From CAYYWP01 sp050176585 (GTDB lineage Bacteria; Desulfobacterota; Binatia; HRBIN30; CADEER01): DNA of 43,692 nt. The notes under the pieces were generated by a model. That model made no database searches. It was not told where the DNA came from and saw only the letters and a list, made by a program, of their open reading frames with translations. The stretch's first letter is position 1. Each line of letters starts with the position of its first letter. Position numbers and translations under genes: made by a program. Positions 8,501 to 16,445 of this stretch are shown one piece after another. The DNA lies in the NCBI GenBank assembly GCA_050176585.1, contig JBFXHX010000033.1, forward strand, positions 1 to 43,692. Direction: 5' to 3'.

Positions 8501-9600
8501 CGGGATCCGGACTGCGCATCGCCTTCTTCGCATCGAGCCTCGTCTCGGCCTACTGGAACGGCGCGGCGACATACTACCGCGGCATCGTCCGGGCGCTGCA
8601 CGACCGCGGCCATACGGTCACCTTCTTTGAGCCGGACGCATTCGAACGGCAAGCGCATCGCGACATCCCGGACCCGCCGTGGGCGCGCGTCGTCGTTTAC
8701 CCGGGCAACGAAGACGGCGCGGCGCGGGCGCTCGAGGCCGCGCGCGGCGCGGACCTTATCGTGAAAGCGAGCGGCGTCGGCGTTTGCGATGCGCTGCTCG
8801 AAGCCGGAGTGCTCGACCTCCGACGGCCCGGATTGCTGATCGCGTTCTGGGACGTCGATGCACCGGCGACGCTGGATCGCGTCACCGGGGATCCCACCGA
8901 TCGCTTTCGCGCGCTGATTCCCCGGTACGATCTGGTGCTGACGTACGGTGGCGGGGCGCCGGTGGTGAATGCCTACACCGGGCTCGGTGCGCGGCGGTGT
9001 GTGCCGATCTACAATGCCCTCGATCCGCGGACGCACTACCCCGTGCGGCACGCGCCCGAGTTCGCCGGCGCGCTCGGCCTGTTGGCGAATCGGTTGCCCG
9101 ACCGCGAAGCGCGCGTACACGAGTTTTTCTTCACCGCCGCGGCGCACGTGCCCGAAGCGGTGTTCCTGCTCGGCGGCAGCGGCTGGTCGGACAAGCAGTG
9201 CCCCACCAACGTGCGGTATCTCGGGCACGTGTACACGGCGCAACACAACGCGTTCAATCGCGGTCCGCGGCTGGTGCTGAACGTCACCCGCGACAGCATG
9301 GTGCGGTATGGCTTCTCGCCGGCGACGCGCGTGTTTGAAGTCGCCGGTGCCGCCGGTTGCCTCGTCAGCGATGCGTGGGATGGTCTGGAGCGGTTCCTCA
9401 CTCCGGGCCGCGAGGTGCTGGTCGCGCGCGACGGCGCCGAAGTCGCCGCGCACGTGCGCGCCACCTCGGCCGCTCGCGCAGCGGCGATCGGCCGCGCCGC
9501 GCACCGCCGCATCGTGGCCGAGCACACGTACGCGCACCGGGTCGCCGAGCTGGAGCAGGTACTCGGCATCACATCGAACTCACGGCGAGCATCGGCATGA
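8497..9600 (+). CDS. CgeB-family glycosyltransferase (paralogue 2)
   Basis: A 367-residue CgeB-type glycosyltransferase. It starts with IAFFASSLVSAYWNGAATYY and EPDAFERQAHRDIPDPPWA, then TRVFEVAGAAGCLVSDAWDG and a terminal FLTPGREVLVARD, the donor-site half of the GT-B fold. It differs enough from the preceding paralogue to suggest a different linkage rather than a recent duplication. ATG 8497 overlaps the upstream stop (ATGA), and its own stop overlaps the next start (ATGA). The family is clear; donor and acceptor are unknown. Confidence 0.83.
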   Translation: MTGSGLRIAFFASSLVSAYWNGAATYYRGIVRALHDRGHTVTFFEPDAFERQAHRDIPDPPWARVVVYPGNEDGAARALEAARGADLIVKASGVGVCDALLEAGVLDLRRPGLLIAFWDVDAPATLDRVTGDPTDRFRALIPRYDLVLTYGGGAPVVNAYTGLGARRCVPIYNALDPRTHYPVRHAPEFAGALGLLANRLPDREARVHEFFFTAAAHVPEAVFLLGGSGWSDKQCPTNVRYLGHVYTAQHNAFNRGPRLVLNVTRDSMVRYGFSPATRVFEVAGAAGCLVSDAWDGLERFLTPGREVLVARDGAEVAAHVRATSAARAAAIGRAAHRRIVAEHTYAHRVAELEQVLGITSNSRRASA

Positions 9601-10154
9601 CCGACTCCGTCCCAGTTGTCGCAGTCGCCGATGCCACCGCCGAGACCGCAGCGGATTGCGCCTACGACTGGATCACCCCGCGACTGGCGATCGGCGGGTG
9701 CCTCGATCCGAGCAGCGGGCTCGCCAGCCTTCGCGGGGCCGGCATTGGCGCGGTCGTCGACCTGCGGGTGGAGGAGGCAGACGACGCCGAGCTGCTCGGT
9801 CGCCACGACATCCAGCTGCTCCGGCTGCCGACCCGGGACTGCTGCGCGGTGTCCCTGCGCGCGCTCTCGCGCGGCGTCGCATGGGTCAACCAGCAGACGC
9901 GGAGCGACCGGCGCGTGTACGTGCACTGCCAGCACGGCATCGGGCGCAGCGCGCTGCTCGTCGCGTGCGTGCTGGTGAGCAGGTCCGCTACGCCGATCGA
10001 AGCGCTGCAGACGCTGAAGCGTGCGCGCCCACGGGTCTCGCCGAGCCTCCCTCAACTGCGCGCGCTGGTGCGCTGGTCGCGCCGGTTCCACGGCGCGGCG
10101 CTTCCGCAGCAGCCGATTGGCGCGCTGGCACGCGTCGCATGGAGCGGCGTCTGA
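9597..10154 (+). CDS. Dual-specificity-type cysteine phosphatase
   Basis: A 185-residue phosphatase of the protein-tyrosine/dual-specificity superfamily. The P-loop is HCQHGIGRSA: C111 nucleophile, R117 phosphate binder, H110. The general-acid Asp is probably D81 in LPTRDCC. There is no signal peptide. It closes the eight-gene glycan operon, joined by ATGA. Substrates in the family range from phosphotyrosine proteins to glycan phosphates (for example laforin on glycogen) and phosphoinositides. Its place behind three glycosyltransferases makes a sugar-phosphate or a regulatory Tyr-phosphorylated protein the likely substrate; this is inference. Confidence 0.82.
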   Translation: MTDSVPVVAVADATAETAADCAYDWITPRLAIGGCLDPSSGLASLRGAGIGAVVDLRVEEADDAELLGRHDIQLLRLPTRDCCAVSLRALSRGVAWVNQQTRSDRRVYVHCQHGIGRSALLVACVLVSRSATPIEALQTLKRARPRVSPSLPQLRALVRWSRRFHGAALPQQPIGALARVAWSGV

Positions 10155-10170
10155 ACGGGCGCAGCGGCGG

Positions 10171-10398
10171 TCAGCGGGCCGCGACCACAGCGGCTCCCGC
10201 TGCCGCAACGCAGCGCCGCGAACAGAAGACCTCGTCCTCCCAGAGCACCGGGTGTCCAATGATGCGACAGCTGCACTCCGCGCACGTCGGAGCGAGAACG
10301 TGAATCGCGCACTCGAGGCAGTCGACCACGAAGCGGTCCTCTCGCTGGGTCAGCGTCATCGGGTGGCGAGTGGGATTGCCGCAGACGTCACACTGCAT
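10171..10398 (-). CDS. Small double zinc-ribbon protein
   Basis: A 75-residue protein with nine cysteines: C3/C6, C27/C30, C39/C42/C44 and C59/C63, plus H33 and H49, arranged as CxxC knuckles able to hold two zinc ions. It resembles small conserved hypothetical zinc-ribbon proteins; no enzymatic motif is present. Start ATG 10398 follows a GAGGCG about 5 nt upstream. It converges on the phosphatase gene with a 16-nt gap. A role in nucleic-acid or protein binding is possible but unproven. Confidence 0.7.
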   Translation of the reverse strand: MQCDVCGNPTRHPMTLTQREDRFVVDCLECAIHVLAPTCAECSCRIIGHPVLWEDEVFCSRRCVAAAGAAVVAAR

Positions 10399-10555
10399 CG
10401 CGCGCCTCAGCGCCGGCTACCGGCCGCACCGCCATGGGCCGCGGCCGCGCCCTCCGTGCTTCAGCCGCTCGGATGCGGGCAGCTGTGCGGGGGCAATTCG
10501 CGGTTCGCGCAGCAGCCGATGATTCACTGGAGCCGCTGTACCGAGACGCTGCGGT

Positions 10556-11167
10556 TCACCGGCGATGCACTTCCGGCGCCTCTTCGTCCTCGGCATCGAA
10601 GTCCTCGTCGCCGGACATCTCGAGCTCGTCGGGATTATCCCTGCCGCGCCCACCGCCGCGCCCCCGAGTCTGGCCACGGCCGGCGCCTCGGCCGGTCGGC
10701 TGCAGTTCCTGGTCGACGTCCTCTGACGAGCCCGCCTCCGCCGTCGCTTCCTCGAGCTCGGCGCCGAGCTCCTGGAGGCGTTCCTTGCCGAGCTGCTTCT
10801 CGGCGGCGGGGAACATCTCCTTCTCTTCTTCTTCGACGTGCTGGTCGACCAGCTCCTGCAGCACCGTCATCTTGGCTTCGAAGCGCTCGTCTTCGGGATC
10901 GACGCTCGGCAACTCGCCGATGACGAGCTTGACCACGTGGTGTTCTTCATACGCCTCCGGCACGAGCTCGCGGATCTTCTTGGAGCTCGCGGCCTCGGCG
11001 ACGGCCGGGTAGAAGATCTCCTCCTCGATGTGCATGTGCATCTCGAGGTTTTTCGCGATCTCCTCCATCAGCTGCCGCCGTTCGTCAGCGTCTTCGGTCT
11101 TCTCGACCTTGCTGAAGAGCTGCTTCACTTGGCGATGCTGACGCTTCAAGAGCTGTGTAGCGTTCAT
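10556..11167 (-). CDS. Hemerythrin HHE protein with RGG/acidic tail
   Basis: A 203-residue protein. Residues 1-125 form a hemerythrin-like four-helix bundle with di-iron ligands visible as H11, H44/H46, E50, H76/H77, H110 and a Glu in the following EEEE run. Such proteins bind O2, NO or iron and are linked to oxidative or nitrosative stress. Residues about 155-175 are Gly/Arg-rich (GRGAGRGQTRGRGGGRGR), followed by an acidic end; this tail is not part of the normal domain and could bind nucleic acid. An AGGAGG ribosome site lies 5-6 nt before ATG 11167. It is separated from the TVP38 gene upstream by about 300 nt, so it probably has its own promoter. Confidence 0.88.
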   Translation of the reverse strand: MNATQLLKRQHRQVKQLFSKVEKTEDADERRQLMEEIAKNLEMHMHIEEEIFYPAVAEAASSKKIRELVPEAYEEHHVVKLVIGELPSVDPEDERFEAKMTVLQELVDQHVEEEEKEMFPAAEKQLGKERLQELGAELEEATAEAGSSEDVDQELQPTGRGAGRGQTRGRGGGRGRDNPDELEMSGDEDFDAEDEEAPEVHRR

Positions 11168-11471
11168 TGTTCCTCCTATTCCCTGTGCGCGGCCAGCTCA
11201 CGCTCTAACGACGCCCGGCGCCAACGCCGTGCGGATGCGGGGGCCCCGTGTTTCGCCGTTGTGGTTTGTTCATGGTTGAGCGTCGCGGCGGCCTGATGCC
11301 CTCGCACTGCTTGCGAGGATTGTCGACTGGCGCCGGCAACGCTTGCGGTTCCATGCCTCGTGCGGCGACGAGTGCAAGCCCCGCGCCATTCCGCGCGCGC
11401 GGTCGCCCCTGCACACGGGCTCGGCGCTGCTGCAGAAGTTACCGCCAGCTCCGGCGCGGCCGTGGAACGGA
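11168..11471. other. Intergenic spacer between two minus-strand genes
   Basis: This is 304 bp between the TVP38 gene and the hemerythrin gene. Open frames here are short and not protein-like. GAACGTTC near 11478, inside the end of the TVP38 gene, is a short palindrome. No clear terminator or -35/-10 pair was recognised. It presumably carries the hemerythrin promoter. Confidence 0.4.
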
Positions 11472-12188
11472 TTACGGAACGTTCGTGTGGTCTGCACTCG
11501 CGTCGGGCTGGCCGGCCGCGGTGTGCCAGCGCCGCCGCACCCACCAGCCGAGCGCGGCCAACAGCACCAAGCCGCTCATCGTGTAGCTGACCGCCGCGAC
11601 CCACGTGGCGCTGGTCAGGCCGAGTTGCACCAAGGCGAGACCTGCAATTCCGGGCAGCACGCCGATCGCAGTGCCGAACAGGTAAGCCGCCAGTGCGACG
11701 CCCATGGCGCCCGCCAGCGCATTGACCACTGAAAACGGCGCCACGGGCAGCAGGCGGATCAACACGACGCTGCCGACGCTGCAGTTGGTCAACCGCTCTC
11801 GGGCGCGCACAAAGCGCGCGCCGAACATCCGCTCCAACACTCCCGCGCCCAGCGCGCGCCCCACGCCGTAAGTCACGAGCGCGCTCGCGAGCGTGCCGCC
11901 CATCGCGTAGAGCACACCGAAGCCCGTTCCGAACGTCAACAGCGTGGCGAGAATCAGCGCGGTCAGCGGAATCAACAAAAATCCAGCGACCACGTAGGCG
12001 CCGATGACCCACAGCATGGCCGCAGGCCGCTCCGCGATGTGGCCCAACCACAGACTCACGGTCTCGTTCATGCCGTTCGCCCACAGGTATCCGTACGCGG
12101 CCATCAGCAACGCGAACACGGGAACGAGCGCGATGAGTGGCGCCGCGGCGACCCGGGCGGTCGGCGCGGCGCGATCCGAGATCACCAC
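11472..12188 (-). CDS. TVP38/TMEM64 (DedA-like) membrane protein
   Basis: A 238-residue inner-membrane protein with about five or six hydrophobic helices. It contains the family core: a re-entrant-like LIPLTALILATLLTFGTGFG, the GRALG turn, RLLPVAPFSVVNALAGAMG (family F/Y-N-x2-x-G pattern) and a final helix near LVLLAALGWWVRRRW. DedA/TVP38 proteins are linked to undecaprenyl-phosphate or lipid flipping and to envelope homeostasis. The start is GTG 12188, with a second GTG at 12185. A perfect 7-bp hairpin lies immediately upstream (12194-12214). It is divergent from recQ. Confidence 0.87.
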   Translation of the reverse strand: MVISDRAAPTARVAAAPLIALVPVFALLMAAYGYLWANGMNETVSLWLGHIAERPAAMLWVIGAYVVAGFLLIPLTALILATLLTFGTGFGVLYAMGGTLASALVTYGVGRALGAGVLERMFGARFVRARERLTNCSVGSVVLIRLLPVAPFSVVNALAGAMGVALAAYLFGTAIGVLPGIAGLALVQLGLTSATWVAAVSYTMSGLVLLAALGWWVRRRWHTAAGQPDASADHTNVP

Positions 12189-12193
12189 GACTA

Positions 12194-12214
12194 ACCTGCG
12201 CGAAAACCGCAGGT
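12194..12214 (-). promoter_or_regulatory. Perfect inverted repeat just upstream of the TVP38 start
   Basis: ACCTGCG and CGCAGGT form a perfect 7-bp inverted repeat with a 7-nt A-rich loop, beginning 5 nt upstream of GTG 12188. In the mRNA it would fold over the expected ribosome-binding site; in DNA it could be an operator. Which of the two applies cannot be told from sequence. Confidence 0.45.
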
Positions 12215-12258
12215 CGTTCTAGAGGGGCGGTGCGCAAATGCGCGCCGACCGCGCGGCA

Positions 12259-12301
12259 CAAGCGGTCACCCACTCGCCTGCGCCTCGGCAAACCGCTTGC
12301 A
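12259..12301 (+). promoter_or_regulatory. Inverted repeat overlapping a possible sigma-54 element before recQ
   Basis: CAAGCGGT (12259-12266) and ACCGCTTG (12292-12299) form an 8-bp inverted repeat. The right arm overlaps CGGCAAACCGCTTGCA (12286-12301), which has GG and GC separated by 10 nt and a perfect TTGCA -12 box, but a weaker -24 box. The recQ start lies about 130 nt downstream. RpoN control of recQ would be unusual, so this may instead be an operator. Confidence 0.3.
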
Positions 12302-12428
12302 GCGGAGGGCATGATGCGACGCGTAAGTTCTACCCGTCGGCGGGCGGAAGCGGCTCCGCCGCGCACCCGTGACTCGGGATCGCGCGGGCCCGCGGGCATG
12401 GCACACAACCGGCATCAGTCGTCCACGC

Positions 12429-14174
12429 ATGCCCGCCCGACGCCGCTCCGGCGTGGAGATGCCGGCCGAGATCGACTGGCGCGCCCTCATGCGCGAAGCG
12501 CAGCGGCGCTGGCAAATCACCGCCCTGCGGCCGGGCCAACGCGAGCTCATCGAGCTGGTGCTGCGCGGCCGCGACGCGCTCGGGATCATGCCCACCGGAC
12601 ATGGCAAATCGCTCTGCTTCCAGCTCCCGGCGCTGCTGCTGCACAAACCGGTGCTCGTCGTCTCACCGCTGATCGCGCTCATGCAGGACCAGCAGGCGCA
12701 GGCCATCGATGCGGCCCTCGACGTCGCGAAGCTCGATTCGACTCTGACCACCGCGGAAGAGCGCGAAGTCGTGGCGGAGATCAGCACCGGAACGCCCCAG
12801 CTCATCTACGTCACCCCTGAGCGCCTCGAGAATCCCGAGTACCTCCGGGTGCTGTGCGAAGGCGGCATATCGCTGCTCGTCGTCGACGAAGCCCATTGCA
12901 TCTCCCAGTGGGGGCATGACTTCCGGCCGGCATACCTGGCACTGCGGCACGCCCGCCGGATGCTCGGGAACCCTCCCGTGTTGGCCCTCACGGCAACCGC
13001 GACGCCGCAAGTGGCCGACGACATCCGCGCGCAGTTGCAGATCGTCGGCGCCCCGATCATCGGCACCACGATCGAGCGCCCGAACATCTTCTTCGCCGTC
13101 TCACGCACCGTCAACGGCGCGGCCAAGCAGGCCCGGCTGTTGGAGATCCTCGCGCAAGAGAGCGGCGTGGGCATCGTCTACGTCGCTACCATCCGGGCGG
13201 CAGAGGAACTGCGCCGCTGGCTCGCCGGGCACGGGATCGCGGCCGCGCGCTATCACGGGAAACTGCGCGGAAAAGAGCGCGATGAGATCTACGAACGCTT
13301 CATGGCGGATGAGTACCGGGTCATCGTCGCCACCAAGGCGTTCGGGCTCGGAATCAACAAGGGCGACATCCGCTTCGTCGTGCACTATCACCTGACCGAT
13401 TCGCTCGAGAGCTATTACCAAGAGGCCGGTCGCGCCGGCCGCGATGGCGAGCCCGCGCAGGCGACGCTGCTCTTCCGCCTCGAGGATCGGCGCATTCAGA
13501 CCTATTTTCTGGGCGGCAAATATCCTCGGCACGACCAGGCCGAGCGCGTGTACCAGATCGTGCGCCACGCGCGACAGGGCGAGCAGGCTGATCTCACCGC
13601 CGCGGAGCTGGCATTGGCGGCCGGGCTGAACGAGCGGCGCACGAAGGTATTGATCGCGCAGCTGGAAGCCGCGGGCATCGTCGAGCGCCGGGGGCGGGGC
13701 ATCCATACGGTGGCTGAATTCCCGGATCGCGCCGCGCTCGACGCCTACTTGGACGAGTACGAGGATCGCTCCGCCGCCGACCGCCGGCGCCTCGAAGCGG
13801 TGATGCACTACGGCCAGATGACCAGCTGCCGGGTGCGGTACCTGCGCGGGTATTTCGGCGATTCAGCGGGAGAGGATTGCGGGCACTGCGACAACTGCCG
13901 GGATGAGACCAAACGGCCGGCGCGCGCGCGCCGCAGCGCCCGGCCGCGCGCCCGGCGCCGCGCATTGGCCATGGGAGATGAGGCGTGCGACGTTACACAA
14001 CCCGGGCTCGGGGCGGCGGTCCACCACGGTAGCTATGGCGAAGGCGTGGTGCTCGAGGTGGATGGAGGCGATGCGGTTGTGCGTTTCCTGGTCGGCGACA
14101 CGCGCAAGGTGCCGCTCGCCTACCTCCGGGCGAGCGCCGCGGCGGCGCCGCCGGCCGAGACCGCCGAGGCGTAG
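12429..14174 (+). CDS. recQ: RecQ-family DNA helicase with C-terminal Tudor/SH3-like domain
   Basis: About 581 residues from ATG 12429; in-frame GTG 12369 and ATG 12459 are alternatives. The Superfamily 2 3'-5' helicase core is complete: motif I PTGHGKSLCFQLPAL, DEAH box in VVDEAHCISQWGHDFRP, TATATP, and motif VI YYQEAGRAGRDG. The RecQ zinc site has a Cys in TSCR plus CGHCDNC. The HRDC domain is missing. Instead, an Arg-rich linker (RARRSARPRARRRA) leads to a roughly 50-residue beta-domain, HHGSYGEGVVLEVDG...VVRFLVGDTRKVPLAYL, resembling the Tudor-like C-terminal domain of UvrD/PcrA, which contacts RNA polymerase there. Role: unwinding of recombination and repair intermediates. It is divergent from the TVP38 gene. 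Confidence 0.88.
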   Translation: MPARRRSGVEMPAEIDWRALMREAQRRWQITALRPGQRELIELVLRGRDALGIMPTGHGKSLCFQLPALLLHKPVLVVSPLIALMQDQQAQAIDAALDVAKLDSTLTTAEEREVVAEISTGTPQLIYVTPERLENPEYLRVLCEGGISLLVVDEAHCISQWGHDFRPAYLALRHARRMLGNPPVLALTATATPQVADDIRAQLQIVGAPIIGTTIERPNIFFAVSRTVNGAAKQARLLEILAQESGVGIVYVATIRAAEELRRWLAGHGIAAARYHGKLRGKERDEIYERFMADEYRVIVATKAFGLGINKGDIRFVVHYHLTDSLESYYQEAGRAGRDGEPAQATLLFRLEDRRIQTYFLGGKYPRHDQAERVYQIVRHARQGEQADLTAAELALAAGLNERRTKVLIAQLEAAGIVERRGRGIHTVAEFPDRAALDAYLDEYEDRSAADRRRLEAVMHYGQMTSCRVRYLRGYFGDSAGEDCGHCDNCRDETKRPARARRSARPRARRRALAMGDEACDVTQPGLGAAVHHGSYGEGVVLEVDGGDAVVRFLVGDTRKVPLAYLRASAAAAPPAETAEA

Positions 14175-14184
14175 CCGGCGTGAC

Positions 14185-14511
14185 TCACTTTTCCTGCCAG
14201 GTATCCGGCATTTCCGGCACCTCGTCGTCGGAGCCGAGCTGCACGACGTCTTCGGGGGGCTGCAACGGCACGCTCTGCAAATCGACGGCGCTGGCGCTCG
14301 GGCCGTCGTCGTCCTCCACCTCGGCGTAGAGCACCTCGCTGCCGACCCGCAACTCGTCGAACTCGTCGCGCAAGACGGTTTCGCGCGTAAAGCGTACCTC
14401 GCGGCAATCCGGGGTGAGGAGATATCCGTACCCTTCTTTCGCAAACAAGCTCGTCACAGTGGCGCGCAATGATGGCGTGCCCTCATCCGTTTCTCGTTCG
14501 GGTGTGGTCAT
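14185..14511 (-). CDS. Cold-shock-domain-like small protein
   Basis: A 108-residue acidic protein. Residues about 17-75 (ATVTSLFAKEGYGYLLTPDC, REVRFTRETVL, VGSEVLYAEVEDDDGPSA) follow the OB-fold pattern of cold-shock and S1-like RNA-binding domains, although the aromatic RNP motifs are only partly kept (GYGYL for GFGFI). The C-terminal 35 residues are acidic and Pro-rich. ATG 14511 (MTTPERE) is chosen because upstream codons in the frame do not look coding. It converges on recQ with a 10-nt gap. Function is probably RNA binding or translation under stress; the family match is moderate. Confidence 0.65.
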   Translation of the reverse strand: MTTPERETDEGTPSLRATVTSLFAKEGYGYLLTPDCREVRFTRETVLRDEFDELRVGSEVLYAEVEDDDGPSASAVDLQSVPLQPPEDVVQLGSDDEVPEMPDTWQEK

Positions 14512-14716
14512 GCCACAGCACGCAGCAACCGGTGTGCCCTCGGCAGCGAACGGGAATTCCTCCGATCGAGCGACACCGAATGGGAAAATCTTCTTCGCAA
14601 ATGTTGCGTGGCCTGGCAGGGTGACCGCGCACCGTCGGGCGGATGCGAAGCACGGCGGTTCGATGCGGAGCCGTGCAGGCAACGCGGGCTCGCGATAGCT
14701 CGCTCGCCGAGGGTCA

Positions 14717-15451
14717 ATGGAGGCGGCTTACGACGACATCGCGTGGTGTTACGACTCCTACTGGGCGGGATCGTTCGACGCGATGGCGTGGGGGGTGCTC
14801 CGGCGGCTGCTCATACCCGAGCTCCCGACCGGTGCAGCAGTCCTGGACATCGGGTGCGGCTGTGGCCACCTCACGCGCCGGTTGGTCGAATGCGGGTATC
14901 GCGTGGTCGGTGTCGAGCCATCGCTCGAGATGATCGAGCGCATGCGCCAGCGCGCGCCCGGCACCCCAGTGATCGCGGGCGACGCGCGCGCACTGCCGGT
15001 GCGCGCGCGGTTCGATGCCGCCCTGTTCACGTTCGACGGCCTGAATCACCTGCTGGAGCCGGGAGATCTCGACCGCGCATTCGGCGGTGCCGCCTCTGTT
15101 TTGCGATGCGGTGCGCCGTTTTTCTTCGACCTCCTCATCGAGGACGCGTACCGGCACGCTTGGCACGGCGAGCGGGCCATCGTCGCCGACAATCACGTCG
15201 TCATCGTGCGGGGCGCGTACGACGCCAGCGCCGGCGAGGGCCGCACCGAGTTCATCGTGTTCACCCGCGACGGCGGCGGGTGGAACCGGCGCGACACGCA
15301 TATTCGGCAGCGCCCGTACGCGCCGGAGGCCGTCGCCGGCGCCGCCGAGCGGGCGGGCTTTGTCTCGTTGCAGTGGTGGCACGCGCAGCGCGACCTCGAT
15401 CTAGACGACCCCCTGGCCACCGGCCGCGTCTTCGGCCTGGCGCGCACCTGA
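14717..15451 (+). CDS. SAM-dependent class I methyltransferase
   Basis: A 244-residue methyltransferase. SAM-binding motif I is VLDIGCGCGHLTRRL (about 42-56), followed by the acidic end of strand 2 (VVGVEPS), GDARALP (motif II/III) and ALFTFDGLNHLLEP after strand 4. No substrate-specific domain is recognised. A GAGGG lies about 5 nt before ATG 14717. The last 51 nt overlap the 3' end of the convergent F420-oxidoreductase gene, which is unusual and suggests that one of the stops has drifted. The substrate is unknown. Confidence 0.85.
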   Translation: MEAAYDDIAWCYDSYWAGSFDAMAWGVLRRLLIPELPTGAAVLDIGCGCGHLTRRLVECGYRVVGVEPSLEMIERMRQRAPGTPVIAGDARALPVRARFDAALFTFDGLNHLLEPGDLDRAFGGAASVLRCGAPFFFDLLIEDAYRHAWHGERAIVADNHVVIVRGAYDASAGEGRTEFIVFTRDGGGWNRRDTHIRQRPYAPEAVAGAAERAGFVSLQWWHAQRDLDLDDPLATGRVFGLART

Positions 15452-16438
15452 GGCTGGCGCGGGGCCGCGCTCAGGCGCGGCGCTGCACTGCGGGATCAGC
15501 TCCTGGGCGGCGAAGCGGATGAAGCCTTCCTGGTCCTTGCCCACCTGATGCAGGTAGACGTGGTCGAAACCGGCGTCCACGAAGGCGCGGATCTTCTCCA
15601 GGTAGGGGCCCGGATCCGGCCCGCAGACGATCTGCTTCGCAACCTGTTCCTCGGTAACGTCCTTGACGGCCGCGGCGAAGTGCCGTGGGACGGGCAACTC
15701 GGTAGTTTGAGCGCCGGACAACACCGCGTTCGGCCAGTAATGCCGGGCGCTGCGCCGCGCGGCAGCCTCGTCTTTCGCCCAACTGACCGTCACCTGACCG
15801 TAGCAAATCCCGTCTCCGCCGGCGTCCTGGAACTGCTCGACGAGAGCGCGCTTCGGCGCGGTGGAGATCAGGCCGTCGGCGCACTGGCCGGCGAGCTTCG
15901 CCGCCTCACGGTGGCTGGCCGCCATCAGAAGCGGCGGCGACTTCTCCGGCAGTGAGTAGAGGCGGGCGCGGTCGACCTCGTAGTACGGCCCGCGATGGGT
16001 GACCTCGTCGCCTTGCCAGAGCCGTCGAATGATTTCGACGGCTTCGCGCAGCATTTCGAGACGCACGTCCGCCGCCGGCCATCCGGCGCCGACCACGTGC
16101 TCGTTTAAGTTTTCCCCGGTGCCCACGCCGAGAAAGAACCGCCCCGGCATCAGCGCAGCGCACGTGGCCGCGGCTTGCGCAACCAGCGCCGGGTGCATGC
16201 GGATGGTGGGACACGTGACGCCGGTACCGAGCTCGAGGCGCTGTGTGGCCTCGGCAATCGCACCGATCACTGACCAGACGAATGGGCTCTGGCCCTGCGT
16301 GTCGAGCCAGGGGTGAAAGTGATCCGAAATCAGCGCGAAGCTGAAGCCCATCTGTTCCGCGCGCACGGCCTGACGCACCAGCTCTTCCGGTCGATGCTCT
16401 TCGCTGGACAGCGCATACCCGAGCACAGGACTGCCCAT
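15401..16438 (-). CDS. F420-dependent LLM-class oxidoreductase (G6PDH-like family)
   Basis: A 345-residue luciferase-like TIM-barrel protein. Features include the opening LGYALSSEEHRPEELV, SDHFHPWLDTQGQSPFVW, TGVTCPTIRMHPA, the FFLGVGTGENLNEH segment and the late CGPDPGPYLEKI and DHVYLHQVG. These match the F420-dependent glucose-6-phosphate-dehydrogenase-like group (TIGR03557-type, from memory). Using F420 implies the host makes or imports deazaflavin, a trait of actinobacteria, archaea and a few uncultured phyla. Start ATG 16438 has GAGGTG about 5 nt upstream. The C-terminal 25 residues are Ala/Pro/Gly-rich and extend past the usual end. Confidence 0.85.
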   Translation of the reverse strand: MGSPVLGYALSSEEHRPEELVRQAVRAEQMGFSFALISDHFHPWLDTQGQSPFVWSVIGAIAEATQRLELGTGVTCPTIRMHPALVAQAAATCAALMPGRFFLGVGTGENLNEHVVGAGWPAADVRLEMLREAVEIIRRLWQGDEVTHRGPYYEVDRARLYSLPEKSPPLLMAASHREAAKLAGQCADGLISTAPKRALVEQFQDAGGDGICYGQVTVSWAKDEAAARRSARHYWPNAVLSGAQTTELPVPRHFAAAVKDVTEEQVAKQIVCGPDPGPYLEKIRAFVDAGFDHVYLHQVGKDQEGFIRFAAQELIPQCSAAPERGPAPASGARQAEDAAGGQGVV

Positions 16439-16445
16439 GATCACC

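Noticed and set aside
14630..14645. Sigma-54-like GG-N10-GC near the methyltransferase start.
   Set aside because: The -12 box reads CCGC instead of TTGC, so it is expected by chance in GC-rich DNA.
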